Source of the DNA: Diogma glabrata
Taxonomy: Eukaryota; Arthropoda; Insecta; Diptera; Cylindrotomidae
DNA: 64,000 nt
Direction: 5' to 3'
Assembly: GCA_963693315.1 (NCBI GenBank)
Contig: OY856188.1
Span: forward strand, 620,001-684,000
Notes under the pieces: model-generated
What the model was told of the DNA's origin: nothing
The model's input: only the letters and a program-made list of their open reading frames with translations
Database searches by the model: none
Made by a program: the position numbers and the translations under genes
Shown here: piece by piece, positions 22,331 to 35,900 of the stretch
Position numbering within the stretch: position 1 is the first letter of the stretch
Layout: each line of letters opens with the position of its first letter

Positions 22331-24124
22331 ATTATGAGTATATGACTTTTATATATTTTTTATTAAAAACTTACTAATTATTCTATCATTCCAAATATAT
22401 TTGAAAATTTTCGTTTAGTTAGGCTCGGAGCTAATCGAGGTAAGAAAAAACGAAAAAAAACGTCATTATTCAAAATTATACAAAAAATGGTGAGGTGTAG
22501 AATTCCAAAATAAACCTTTAAGGAATACTGAAATGAAGCCCTTTCATATGATACCCTACGTGGATCTATAAAAAAATGTGTTTCTCAAAGGTTTCACATC
22601 GTACCTCTGTAAACACAACGAAAACAACTATAGTTTTATTTGTATCCGTCATTTCGTGTGGACAGATTAGTTTTATACGCACCTCAAATTTCAAGTTTAT
22701 AGCATTTATAGTTTACGAGATAATCGATATAATGTGAAAACTCGTTTTACTCTCACCAATAGTGTTCCGTATAAAAAACGGAAAAAAATCTAAAGATCTA
22801 AAAATATAAGAACAATTGTATTAGGTTTCTTAGCAATTATTAGTCTTCATATTTTTCCAAACAAGTTTGGCAATGTTTTTCGAAAAACCTTTGACCTTGA
22901 ACAGATATTATCACTCTGGAAATTTTTCAGTCAATCTACAATCTATTCGGTTATTCACTTTATTTAATTTAATATGCCCTATTAAAAACCTTGGAATATT
23001 ATTAAATTAAAAATTAAATTATCCTGAGTGTTTAGGGATACCAACGCACGAACAAACGTCTGAATGTAATTAGTAATTACATGTTATTAATAAATACACC
23101 CTCTTTTTCTTATGCAATGCTTATGTTGTTACAAGTTGCTTAAAATCTGTGTTTGCTGGTCAGTTACATATTATTCAACCATATTATTAGTTGTTTATAA
23201 CCAAATAATTAGTTATTTAATTTAACAAACTAATTATACTTTTGGTAGGTGTTTATGAGGAAAAAACAGTATAAAACCCCAATTTGGACATTTATTGTTA
23301 AAATATTAAAACTTTGATTATTTAATACTATTCTTTTTCTACTCATTGTATGAAATTAGAACAAAGTCGTGTTATAAATTATTGGAACTAAAATCAAAAT
23401 AATGTTAGTTGTTTTGGAAATTCCTACGCAATATTTATTTATATGCATGACCCTATTTTAAAATTAAACATACATATATGTATTAAAGTAAGTTTAATTG
23501 TTAATCTCATTCAGTCAAAGAATGCAGTTATTGCATTGAAAACTATAATAAAAATTAAAAACACCCAAGTTAAAAACAGTTGAAAAATACAGTAGCATTT
23601 AAATACATGTATGTACATGTAAATTTATCTTACAACTAAATTCAACACCTGACCATCATCTTTTGTTATAACAAATTATTGATCTTACATATTTTAATAG
23701 ACAAAAAAACCTAAAACATTTCTTTCTTAAATATTTAAATAAAAAACTGATGAAAAAATATCTTTTATTTAGGTCAATAAGTAAAACCATAAGAATGCGA
23801 TTTTTTCTAAAGTATATGTTTATTACTTTTATATTTTCTATGTGTTGAAGTATTAATTGTCTTCAATCGTTTTAAAGTAAACAAAAAGATTATAGTTTAT
23901 TTCCATTGGACATATAAATATATAAGATGATTGATTACTCAATTTGTAGCTTATGTACCGAACACCTCTAGTTCTTCTGTAACTTTTCATCAATCATGAA
24001 CTTTATGCACAGACTCTCTCTACATTGAAATGAGCAACTTGTGATCATAAAAACTGATTGTATAAATTAACTTCTTTCTTAAAATCAAATTAATATCAGT
24101 TTTTTTTATAAAATTAGATGTGTG
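22331..24124. other. AT-rich non-coding stretch
   Basis: No gene seen. GTGAGA.TAAAA near 21307 and TTTTACTCTCACC near 22745 could be ends of one old element around the tandem array, but the match is weak. Confidence 0.4.
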
Positions 24125-24262
24125 GTAGAAATTATAATATGTGTCACAACAATACATAAATAAAGACCTACCTACCTATGTCCTACAACATACGTTCTAA
24201 GATGTTGATGGACGCAATATTTTTTATATTTTTTTTCTTAATAATGGATAACAAACAATAAA
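24125..24262 (-). mobile_element. LINE 3'-end relic
   Basis: Matches the minus-strand 3' end of the 11106-14745 LINE: AATATGTGTCACAACAATAC, a shortened GACCTACCTACC block, and CGTTCTAAGATGTTGATGGA. It then jumps to sequence like the LINE 5' region (ACAATAAATCTTATCA), another internal deletion. Confidence 0.7.
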
Positions 24263-24274
24263 TCTTATCACATA

Positions 24275-24620
24275 TTGAAAATATGAAGGGGCTGAAATCT
24301 CACAGCTCTGAGATATCAAGACTTCGGTCTGGTTTAAGGATTTTAATATATTTTCGGCAAAAAACTTTTATGAGGACTTTGTTTTTAGTTTTGGGCATTG
24401 GTGTTTATCAAATATAAGCCTATTTTTAAAAGTATAAGTATTTTATCTCTGTTTAGAAATTTATTACAAAACTAACACGAAACATCAATACGTTGCCGGA
24501 AAAATTATATAACAGGTCATAAATTATCATAATTTAGTGAAAAGATGATACACTCAGCAAACTACTCAAAAAGCTCTAAATTTAGCGGTTTGAGAAAATA
24601 TTACAAAATCAAAAATTCAA
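24275..24620 (+). repeat. ~350-bp dispersed repeat, copy
   Basis: Starts AAAATATGAAGGGGCTGAAA and ends in AAAATCAAAAATTCAAATTT. Closely related to 30225-30575 and to the split copy at 10840-11105/14748-14815. Non-coding. Confidence 0.8.
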
Positions 24621-24984
24621 ATTTCTTTTATGTCGCCTTCTTTGGCCTGATCGAAAAAGATTGATTTATTTGCCTGCCAAATAACAGCATCAAATAAATT
24701 GATCTACTTTTGTGGTAAATTGTTTTGACTTTTTGTTCTGGCAGTTATGGTTTTAGGTTATGTTTACATTTAAAAATGACAAATTTTTCGTTTTTTCATT
24801 TTATTTCTAATCACGTTTTTAGTAATTAGTAGTTTAAATAATAATAAATCATTTTTAAACAAAATAGTAATGAAAATAAAAATAGTTAAAATTGCGGTTT
24901 TGTTTACATAAATTTGACAAGCAAAACTAATTTTTCAAAATTGAGTTAAAATGAAATGAGTTAGGCTTCTATATCGGAGTTTTG

Positions 24985-25745
24985 GGGCAGGCAGTGGTTG
25001 TACGTGTACGTTTGATACAAGTAACATCTATGAATAGCATATGTGCACTAGCAATTAATTTAGAAAAGTCAGTGATTTAGCAAAAAATTCTAGTGTGAGG
25101 CACACAGCATTAATAGCGGAAATAATCAACTGAATTTTGACTATTTCAATTTAGAATTTTTAGTACTAAATAGCTTGGATTGGAACACAGTCTTTATACA
25201 AAATAAAAATCCTGGGTATAATATTATGGCAAACATAACAATTGTAATTTGTTTTGCTACCACACGTAGAGTTGGTTTGTTTTATGCTGTGTGCCTCACA
25301 CCAACTTTTTGAGCTTAATCAGCGACTTTTCATTTCATAGGCAAGCTGTGTTATTGACCACCAGGCGGCGGACGAAAAGTCTCTTCGTCAGCTTGCTTTT
25401 AAATTTAGTTGTCAATTCATTGAAACGTCAATATATGTATTTAAAAACAGTTATTCAAAAAAAATGGAAAATAAATCAAATTTATACAAAAGAAAATATT
25501 CGGTATGATGTAAGTACTTTAAAAAAACAAGCTCCCAAATACGATTTCATTATCACCCTCCATTATGACAATGTTTACAAATTTTGACATTTAAAAATAT
25601 TCTAATTTAAATATGAGATCAAGCACAGGTTGTACGTTTGATGCGAGTGACATCTATGAATAGCATATGTGCACTAGCAATTAATTTAGAAAAGTCAGTG
25701 ATTTAGCAAAAAATACTAGTGTGAGACACACAGCATTAAACACTT
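24985..25745. repeat. 120-bp direct repeats plus an inverted block
   Basis: A ~120-bp block containing CATCTATGAATAGCATATGT and AGAAAAGTCAGTGATTTAGC, ending in GTGTGAGGCACACAGCATTA, occurs at about 25005-25115 and 25625-25737. Between them, near 25283, TATGCTGTGTGCCTCACACC is the inverted form of the block end. This looks like the ends of one or two non-autonomous elements. The small ORF at 25291-25587 has no recognisable product. Confidence 0.7.
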
Positions 25746-25989
25746 TTGTTTTAAACACTGTTTAAAACGATGTTTAAAACAAATAATTTTTTTTTTTAAA
25801 TGTTTTAAACAAAACTTGTTTTTTTTTAAATATTGCTATGCTACTTATTTGCTATCCAATAGAACTGTTGTATATGTACTGTCGTGTTTTATCGTTTTTT
25901 ATACATTTTACCACCTTAAAGTATCTTTAGAACCTTTAGAACGTCATTAAAATTTAAAAAATTTTTAAGAGCTATCATATGTTTTTTGT

Positions 25990-26490
25990 TAATAAAATTC
26001 CTTCTTAGGTGTTGATGAACGCAAATCTTTATATTGTTTGTTTTTTTTTATATATTTTTCAAAGAAGGAATAACTAAACAATAAATCCTACTATGCTATA
26101 TATTATATAAAATATGACATAGCCCAATATTCCATGATAGAATACATGCAGAAAATCAAAATAAAATAAGAGATAAAATTAAATATCTTTTAATAATTTG
26201 CAGGAACAAAATTAAAATGGGGTTGCCAATAATCCAGCTACCTAGTGGTATATTCCTTGATCATTTGGCGCACTGTCTCCCTCAATTATTAAAGCCCATC
26301 ACATAGAGTTATTATGAAAGCCCGATTCTTCGAGCAAGCAATGCCATCATCAAGGAATATTTCATAGATAAAATTTAGGGAGTGATATCTAACTACTATT
26401 TACAGTGGTATGTGATATTTTACTACTATTGCGTGTGATATCTCACGTGTTAACTCGTATGTCAATACTAGCCAAAATATTGGTACAAAC
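25990..26490 (-). mobile_element. Internally deleted LINE relic (both ends kept)
   Basis: Minus-strand order is the LINE 5' region (TATGTCAATACTAGCC, TGATATCTCACGTGTTAACT, TTGCCAATAATCCAGCT, ATATGACATAGCCCAATATT) followed directly by the 3' block CTTCTTAGGTGTTGATGAAC. The whole ORF is missing. Confidence 0.75.
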
Positions 26491-28260
26491 ATGCTGGAGG
26501 ATCTGTTATTCGATTACCGACAGACATTCAATGGAGGAGCAAGTGCAATTTGTTTAATTGCTATATCAAAAAGGGGTGAATGCTATTGCTGTGGATCAAA
26601 AGGAACATCCCAATTTTGAAAAGCAAATTAAAGATTCTGTACGAGATTTCATATCATTGATATTTTAACATTTTTTACCAGATACTTAACATAGACTTGA
26701 TAAAATAGGCTGAGAAATTTAATCAAATTTGAAGACCAGTCGCAAATGCTTTGGACAAATGAACGCCTTAGCGAATAAGATAAAATTTAGTAACAGTTAC
26801 GACATGATTTAAATTTTATTTTTGGTCATCATTTGTGATGCAAAAACCAAATTCAACACGCATATTCAACACCCTTGCCATCGCCACATTACGTCGCTGT
26901 GTTATTATGTCCGGAAGCACTTGTTAATGAAAATTTCATTGTTTTAGAAAAGGAAGAATATAATTGTAACAAATTGTGGAAAATTTGTTACTTATACTAA
27001 AATTTTCCATCTTTTTTAAATTGTGCCAAATTAACTCTCTTTCGTGCAACTTTTTTCACGAAGAATTTTTGTGGAAAAATTATAAACTCAATTTGTGTAT
27101 TTAATCAAATTGTTCATGTGTTTTCCGTAATCTTTTCAAGTTGAACTAAGTAGGTGCATCGGAACTGGGAAATACGTAGGTCGCAGAGTTCTTATCATAG
27201 TTCAAATTTCTGAAGTTTATGTTAAGACAACCATGCCATTAATATATTGAGGGATAACCTACTCTTACGTATCTTGGGACAACTATTTGAGTAGCTTCTG
27301 GAAATATTCAAGAATATGTCCAAAACTTTCAAAGAATCATGAGAATATTTTGACGTAAATACTATCTTCAGATAATCCAGAGAATCATGGAAATCTTGAA
27401 AATCTTTAGAGAAGCTTTATTAATCTGATAATATTTAGGACACCTATTTTCTTTGAAGTATTTTCACTCCAATTACATATTATCATTGACAATCAAAATA
27501 AATCATATTTAAAACAATAAAAACACAAAAAACAGAAAATAGTACATTATAGAACAAGGTTGAGAAGTAAGCTATTTATTATTGACCGAGAACTTTTAGA
27601 TCCTGAGGCGCGTAGCGCCGGGGGATATAATGTTCGAGGTCTATATTAGTCTTCTCAACCGAGGTATATATAGAATTTTTTTAACTACTAACACTAATTA
27701 TCATATTTGCTTTGATTAGATTTTGATATTAGTCATTTTCCATATCATTTTTTAAATATCTTAAAATATCAAGTAGCCTGGAAGTTTAGTTTCGTACAAA
27801 TAAAACGAAATAAAGGAATGCAATTATTATTTGTTTGTGTTTTTTTGTTAATTTCAATTAAAAATAAAGGAGAATTTGTCATTATTAACCTAGGTAATGT
27901 TTTGTTATTATTATTGACCTAGCTTGAGAAAAATTACTTCTCATTGGGGCATTCGAGTAAATAATGACGATTTCTCAAGTTAGTAGTTAAAAAAAATGTT
28001 TTTTCTATGATAGCATATGAAAAGTCTATTTTCATCACGCTTAATGACCTGTGACAATGGGTCCTTTTTCCACTTGACTATTGTAAAAAGAATAACAAAT
28101 TGTAGTTGCTATGTTTTTTCGTATAATTTTACACAGTTTTTAAACAACACAACCAAGAAAAAATAGAATATGAATTTTTAATGTTATATAGTCAATTTCT
28201 AATTTTATAATTTATAGTAAATATCGATTATATATACTATCATAGAAAAAATTGCATTTA
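26491..28260. other. Non-coding stretch
   Basis: No gene seen. 27555-27660 can fold through GGTTGAGAAG/CTTCTCAACC around a GC-rich CGCGTAGCGCCGGGGG patch. The patch resembles the CCCGGCG..GCTACGC motif at 63920, which may mark another element end. Confidence 0.4.
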
Positions 28261-28570
28261 CTACGCGAGATAAAGACGTTTTTCGTTCGCAAACATGTCT
28301 CACTCTCTCACTCGACGCTAGCGTGTCTCGTGAGCAAATGTTTACTCACGAAAAAACAATGTTTTCATCTCTTATAAGAAAATATACTACTAAACAATAA
28401 AAAACGCATTTTAAACAAAAAAAAAGTTTTTTTTATATTTAAAAAACAGCGTTTTTAACCAACGCTGACCGCACGCAGTAAATGCAAGTTATAACATGAT
28501 TTAGGTATAGCATTACATTTGCCACATAAGTTAATCATTTGACGTTTTCCATAGCAAGAATAAAAATTAA

Positions 28571-28718
28571 TAGTGAATTCTTTTCTGACTGTACCGAAAA
28601 AGTTCAACAACGAATTATCGAAATTTGTATTCTTTTGTAAAAAGTGCAATACAGAAAATACAAATTTCGATAATTCGGTGCCGGAATTTGTTCGGTCCAG
28701 TAGAAAAGAATTCACTAT
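28571..28718. repeat. Imperfect ~60-bp-arm inverted repeat
   Basis: AGTGAATTCTTTTCT and GAATTATCGAAATTTGTATT on the left face AATACAAATTTCGATAATTC and AGAAAAGAATTCACT on the right, around a ~25-bp loop. The 119-aa minus ORF over it (28455-28814) is probably a by-product of the palindrome. Confidence 0.75.
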
Positions 28719-28941
28719 AAGTTTTGTTGAAGTGTGGTGAAAAAATATAATTGCTCGGTTTCTTGAACATTTGTCTAAATGAGAGTTAACTCGCAAATAA
28801 GAAATATATCTCAAATGGTTACCATGCGGTTTTTGACAAATATAAACAAAAATTTAGCTAAATGGACAAAAAGAGAAAACTCATTTGAATTTATAATTTA
28901 ATATGCTTGATCAAAATAGCGATCAAAAACGCAAAACCAGA

Positions 28942-29693
28942 GGCAAGATGTTGTAACATCACTTTTGACGATTCTATCGTATTTTACGCTAATCGGTATG
29001 GTGTAACACAAAACGACTGTCGTAAATACGATAATCTATAATCACATTGAATTTTGTTAGTGATAAAGTTTTGTTTTACGATAGATTGAGTTTTTACAGT
29101 TTGTTTTGACAATAATGTAAAACACAAACAGTAAATAAAACAAAATTATTAAAATTTTATTAAAATATATATTGAACGAAAAAACAATCTATAATACATA
29201 ATATTAAAATGCGGATAATATTTAAATGGTATTGTTCTTAGTAATCTTGGAATCGTTAATTTTAACAAATTTTCACAACTGTACGAAACAAATATCTGCA
29301 AAAATGCTTTTAAGAAAAGATTTAAAAATAATTTATACAAAATTAAATAACTTTTTCTTACATGTAAATTTTTTTAAATATCGTAATTTTAAGTATTTTA
29401 TTTAACTTTAAAAATGTAACTTTAAGGAAAGTATAAATTATATTCACATAAAAAAATTGAATAAAATAAAATTAAATTAAAATAACTAAATTTAAATTTG
29501 TAGAATGACATTTGTCTTTTATAAAAAATTTCGAAATTGATTTAGAACGTTCTAAAAAAATTAAGAACTTGGTGTTGCCATACTTCACCGACCGTCGAAT
29601 CGTAAATGTTACTAGTTGTAACTTACAACATACAACTTCATCGTAAAATACGATACGATAAACCCTAACGATGTGATATTACAACATCTTGCC
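28942..29693. mobile_element. MITE-like element ~120 bp upstream of mas start codon
   Basis: 752 bp with terminal inverted repeats: GGCAAGATGTTGTAACATCA on the left and the reverse complement of TGATATTACAACATCTTGCC on the right, continuing with ATCGTATTTTACG on both. Non-coding. A clear target duplication was not found. Its right end is 122 bp before the mas ATG, so it lies in or next to the mas promoter/5' UTR. Confidence 0.75.
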
Positions 29694-29815
29694 ACAGTTA
29701 AATATAGATTTAAATAAAGTTATCGAATGTTTAAATGTTCAAGAAACCGGGCATATATTTTTTAAGTGTTTTAAAAATTATAAAAAAATAGGTGTCTTAT
29801 TCTCGTTCAAGGAAA

Positions 29816-29909
29816 ATGGACTTTAAAATTGTTTTGCTAATACTGGTTGTTTGTTTGTTTGTAAGAACAAATGGACAAGATGATCAATTGACAGGAAGTT
29901 TCTTATCTG
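29816..29909 (+). CDS. mas: mas exon 1 (signal peptide)
   Basis: ATG in context AAGGAAAATGGAC. Encodes a hydrophobic leader (IVLLILVVCLFV core) with likely cleavage after TNG. Ends at TCTG/GTAAGT in phase 1. The joined codon with exon 2 is Gly, and the phase fits exactly. Linking this exon to exon 2 across 14.3 kb is inference from phase and content; extra small exons in between are not excluded. Confidence 0.8.
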
Positions 29910-32900
29910 GTAAGTTTAAATTTAATTATATAAATATGTCCATTGTGTATAAAGAAGATTTATAATTGATTTAAAATATGATACGTTGATTTAATATGTG
30001 AAATGTGTATGTAAATCCCATTCTAGTGGATTGTTCTTATATATAAATAGTACCAGGAGACCGAGCTTAGCTTGATAAAAAGAGGTACAGTTTTTTTAAT
30101 CTCTTTCGCAAAACAACTTTAATTTCATTTTTTTTTATTACTTGGCAAATTATTATTTATTTTTATTTCACAAAAGTTATTATTTTTTGGTTTATACAAT
30201 AATGTCCGCTGAAAAACTAAATGTCAAAATATGGAGGGGCTTAAATCTCAAGGCTTTGAGATATCAATACTTCGGTCTGGGTTAAGAATTTTGATGTTTT
30301 TGGCAAAAAACTTTTATTAGGACATTGTTTTTAGTTTTGGGTAGCGATGTATATCAAACATAAAACTTTAACAAAAGTACAAGTATTTTTTATCTCTGTT
30401 TAGAAATTTATTACAAAACTAACACGAAACATCAATGCGTTGCCGGAAAATTATAACAGATCATAAATTAATATAACTTATTGGAAAGATCATACACTCA
30501 GCAAACTTCTAAAAAACCTCTCCATTTAGCGTTTCGAGAAAGCATTACAAAATCAAAAATTCAAATTTCTTTCAATATTTCAAAAATATTCTAAAAACAT
30601 TATAGTTTTTAAGTTTAGTTTAGTTTATAGTTTTTTAAAATCAAAAATTTAATCTTTTTTCCAAAATTCTAAAAATATTCCAAAAATTATAACAAAATCA
30701 AAAATTGAAACTTTTCCAGTATTCTTAAAATATTGCAAAAATCATAACAAAATCAAAAACACAAACTTTTTTCCAAATTCCAAAAATTATAAAAAAATCA
30801 AAAATTTAAACTTTTTCAAAATTTTAAGAATATTCCGAAAATTTTTACAAAATCTAAAATTGAAACTTTTTTCAAAATTCTAAAATTATTATTGCTAAAG
30901 TTCATAATTCAAAAATTGAATAAAATATTGCAAAAATTATAACACAATCAAAAATATAAACTTTTTTCAATATTCCAAAAAAAATTATAACAAAATCAAA
31001 AATACAAACTTTTTTCAAAATTCCAAAAATATTTAAAAGAGAACATACATTACGATGCTAGGACGTAAAGCTAAAGATTTTGGACGTATGTGGAGTTTGC
31101 AAATCGAGGCGCTGGCCGAGATTTGCACCCACATTAAGTCCAAAATAGCTTACGTTCGTGCATCATATACTATTTTTTATTCGCCGCAAGCAAAATATTA
31201 AAAAAAAAAGTTTGTTCTAAATTCAAATAAATTTGCATAAATTTTGAAATAAAAATATGTGGAACAAGTTACCTTTGACAAAATATTTGTTATCTTTTCC
31301 AAATTATTGTATAACTATGACAACAAATAGTTGTTATCATGTTTTAATTGGATAATGAAATTTTGGATTTAAGGGTTGCTTTGATAAACATTTCTATTTT
31401 TTATAGAATTTAAACAAATACAAATGTTTTTTACTTTTTTGGACGTAGCTATGACAACAAAATATATCTATGGTTAAAAAGTGACACTTTAAGGCTGCAA
31501 ATCACAGTAATAAAGTAACAGTTTAATACATAGGCGAATAAAAATTATAATAAAATCAAAAATTTAAACTTTTTCAAAATTCTAAAAATATTCCGAAAAT
31601 TCTTACAAAACCAAAATCAATTTTTCTAGTTTTAATTTTTCTTCAATCAAACTAGTTTCAAAACTCTAAAAATATGGCAAAAATTCATAATTCACAAATT
31701 CAAAAATTGAAACTTTTTCCAAAATTCATAAAAATATTGCAAAAATTATTACAAAATCAAAAATGCAAACTTTTTTCAAAATTCCAAAAGTGTTCAAAAA
31801 ATTATAATAAAATCAAAAATTGAAACTTTTTCAAAGTGCTAAAAATATTCCGAAAAATCCCAAATAAATACAATTCCGAAAATTGTTACAAAATCAAAAT
31901 ATGAACCAGTTTTTCAAAATTCTAAAAATATCGCAAAAATTCATAATTTACAAATTCAAAAATTGAAACTTTTTCAAAATTCATAAAAATACAGCAAAAA
32001 TTATAACAAAATCAAAAATACAAACTTTTTTCAAAATTGTAACAAAATCAAAAATTTCCATGGCCAATTTTCATGTTCAATTACATTTTATGTCATACAA
32101 ATAATTAATTTTATTTTTATTAAAAAAAAATAAAAAGATTTTTGTTGACACACTTCGAAAACACTTAACAATATTTTTTGACAAACTTACAATGCATTGC
32201 ATATTTATACCGACAAATTATTCTTTACTATCGACAATCAAATTAAATTGTAATGTGCTTTTTAAAATATTTAGCACACACCGAAAAAAAAACGTTGGTA
32301 GAATCAACTACAAAGCTTGTTTGATTTTGCGTCTAATACGAACGTGGTTATTTTAAACAATGTAGCATTGTCAATTTATTTTAAAAAACGTAACAATTTT
32401 CATTATTTAAATCAACCACGGCGTGATCAATTTTTCTTGTTCATATTTTTCAGTTCAGTTTGTTCATGTTTTTGTTTGAAAATTATTGTGTTTGTTAAAA
32501 TAAAAAACTAGGAGGAAAGAAACTAATAAACAAAATAAAGAAAAATAATAAACAAAAGAATAGAAAAATAAAAAGTTTTTATATATTTTAACATGGCTGG
32601 TTTTATTTAACATTTTACTTTAGGAAATATTTTAGATGTGTTGAATTGATTTAAATAATTTTCATATTATTTGCATATAAAATTATGTGCGAAAGAAATT
32701 TTTCAGTTAATGTTATAACAAAAATATCTTTAATGAAACAGGCCCTTTCTATAATTAATTTTGGTGATTTAAAAAAATTATTATATTTTTTTAATATTTT
32801 TTATTTGTCTTGTTTCATGTCCATTTATCGATATTTTAATTTAATTTTTCATAATAATGAGAAAATTATGGAAAATTAGTATAATTTCTACACATAATTC

Positions 32901-35900
32901 AAATATTTAAATTTTTTGATTTCTAAATTTTGGTCTTTTAGATTGTATCATTAAAAAAATGGCGAAAAAATGGACGCATCCTTTACAAACAAAATCACAC
33001 TCATACATTTCCTATTTAGAACGTTTCCTATTTAGAACGCGTTCGTATACGCTAGCTTTATGCATAAAAATGTTTGTCGGGATTGATGCGAAATACATAC
33101 TTCTAATATAAAAAATTTCAAATATTATATTTACGAAAAAAACGAACCCATACAAATATCGATAGCAGCAAAAACAAAACAAAGATGTACCAAACCAAAA
33201 GATTTAATACGGCGTATTGCTTGATTCTATCACAAACGTATTCAATATCACTATTTTTAGTCTAATTTTTAATTTACCACGTTTATAGTCAATTGAAAAT
33301 TAAATCATAATTGACTCAACTACAAACATGGTTAAATCAAATATGTTTGTGATACTTATAAAAAAATATATCAACAACGGTTAAATTGTTAATTTAAATA
33401 CGGAGCGTTGGTTGATTCAATCAGAAACGTATTTAGTTCCCCAATTTTCACTTAATTTTCGATTAACAATGCAACATGTTTGAATCAACCAAGATTTTTT
33501 CTTTCGGTGCAGGCACTCATCTTCAGCAAAAGTTATTATAACTATTCCAAGTATTTGTGACATCATTCATATGAAAATTGTTTTTCCTTAATTAACCTAT
33601 CTAGATCGTTTTTTCACACCGGAAAATGGTAGTATGCCAATATAGAAAATGGTAGTATGCCAGCTTTCGACAAAAAATTTACATATATACAATTATTGAG
33701 CTCGTTTAATAAGTAAGATAACGAACAAAAGATTAAGCTGTTCTCTATTGTTTTCTAAACTTTATTGCAGTTATGTTAAAAAATATTACTGATATTGAAC
33801 CATGAACCTGCCATAGTACATGAAATTTACAAAAAAATGTCTCAAAAATATTTTATGAGTCATTGATTATAAAAATTGTGTATCTAGGTATATGATACCA
33901 CGTTTACAGCGATATAGCGAATTAGAGCCCGGGTAGGAACTGCCAATGTTAAACAATGGGCCAACCTCGGGCCAGTATTGGCGAGCCAAGCCTTGGCTAG
34001 TTAACTCCGGCTTTAGTCTGGGCCAGTTGTAAATGCCTAAACTAAACCAAGATTCAGTTTATTATGTTACACGTTATTCGCCAGCTGGTTATGCATTGTT
34101 ATAGTGAATGTAAGTTTCATGAAATTTATATTTTTGAAATATATCATGAAATATTTAATTAATATTTCATGAAATATTTCAAAAAAGTTTTGTATGGGTG
34201 TTTTGTTATGCCAGATTTTGTCTGATTTGCACGACTTGGCCCAAGTCTGGTTTGCCAGACTAGGCCCAAGTCTGGTTGGTTTTGCCAGTCTTGACCCCAG
34301 GACATCATTCCAAGCTTGGGCCGTTTGAAAATGCTAAGTTTGGTCCAAACCCCAAAAGCTATGGCGCTGGCTTGGCCTATTAGCTATTCTTACCCGGGAA
34401 GATATAAACTCATTGAAAACTCATATTATGACAAGATGCAAATTAATATACTATTAATTTGCATATTGTTATATGAGTTTGCAGCGTATAGACCGGGAGG
34501 CAGCGTTGCATTTTGGTTAGTGATTTGACGCCGATTGAATTTAATTTTTATAGATAGATTAATTATTTGTGATGTAGAAAATAAGAGTCAGCCGTCAGAC
34601 TTGCGGGGGGTGTGGTTGTGGGGGAGTTTTAAACTGGTAAAAAAAACGAATTCCAAAAGTAATTTGATGCCGCTTCAAAATTTGTATGATGCATGTTTAC
34701 ACCATAACAATTGAAAAAAAAGTCGTCAGCTGATTGGCGGATGGGGGATTATACGTCAGCTCCTCGTATACATCAGTATAAAAATGCAATATAGTCAAGA
34801 CCTTTCTGCATAGGATCTTGATGAAACTTTGGCAAATGATCCAGGTTCACTTGAAAATGGAAAATCTGAATTTATTTTAAATTTGGACAAAATGGCGGGG
34901 GGTCTCCCGAACACCTCTAAGTTTAAATCTTCAATAACTCCTAATCCCGACTTATGATCTTATGGAAACTTGGTATATAAATTTTTAGTACTGTTTCCAA
35001 TATTTCTGCGTACCAACTTCTGGTTTGACAGTTCCGGTTAAAAAGTTTTTTTTCCAGGTATTTATCCCTACTGTAGCCTACAATTACCGATCGATTTTCA
35101 TGAAACGTTGGTAAACGCTTTCAAGTAACATGAAAAACATTTTGTTAGCTTTTGGAGTACATTGGATAAAGGGTTGGGGGGTCCACCATACAACAGATGG
35201 TTTTTTCCACAATGTTTTTTATGTTTGTTGGGAGCATAAAACATTCGTTCGGGAATGAATTTTGACGACACTTTGGAAAAAGATGCAAATATGTATGGCA
35301 AAAAACTGATTAGTTTTTAGCGATAGTGAACAAAGTGGTGGGAGGTCCCCCAAATACCTGTTCTTTTTAAAGCTAAATAACATTTGTACCTGATAATCGA
35401 ATTGGATGAAACTTGGTACATAAACATTTGGTACGGTTCACAACAGTTTTGCATCCCAACTTCCAGCTTTTCATTACCGGTAAAAAATTTTGGTTCGTAA
35501 TTTTTTAACGTTTTTTCAGTGCCTACAATAATGAAGTGATTATGATGAAAGTTATGGAAAATCTTTCAATTAGTGAAAAATAGTTATCATCTTTTGGGAC
35601 ACATTGATCAAAGTGGCGGGGGTCTACCATACAACTGCTGACTTTTCGCACTTGGTTTTTAAAGTTTGTTGGGAGCATACAGACTTCATTCATTAATCAA
35701 TTTTAGTGACACTTTGAAAAAATATGGAGACTTAAATGACAAAAAACTGATTAGTTTTTGGACAATATTGAGATAAGTGGTGGAGGGCCTCCCAAACACC
35801 TGCTTATTGTGTCACCATTGTTGCAATGTTTGTTGGGAGTACCAAACATTTTTACCGGAAATGAAAAACCGGAAGTTGGGATGCAAAACTTTTGTGAACC

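Noticed and set aside
25291..25587. 98-aa plus-strand ORF
   Set aside because: AT-rich, no motif, lies between repeat ends; no evidence of coding.
27541..27665. Possible hairpin ncRNA gene (GGTTGAGAAG/CTTCTCAACC)
   Set aside because: Only a 10-bp stem over ~90 bp with a GC-rich TE-like patch in the loop; no support for a processed RNA.
28455..28814. 119-aa minus-strand ORF
   Set aside because: Covers an imperfect palindrome, has no recognisable domain, and is better explained by the inverted repeat.
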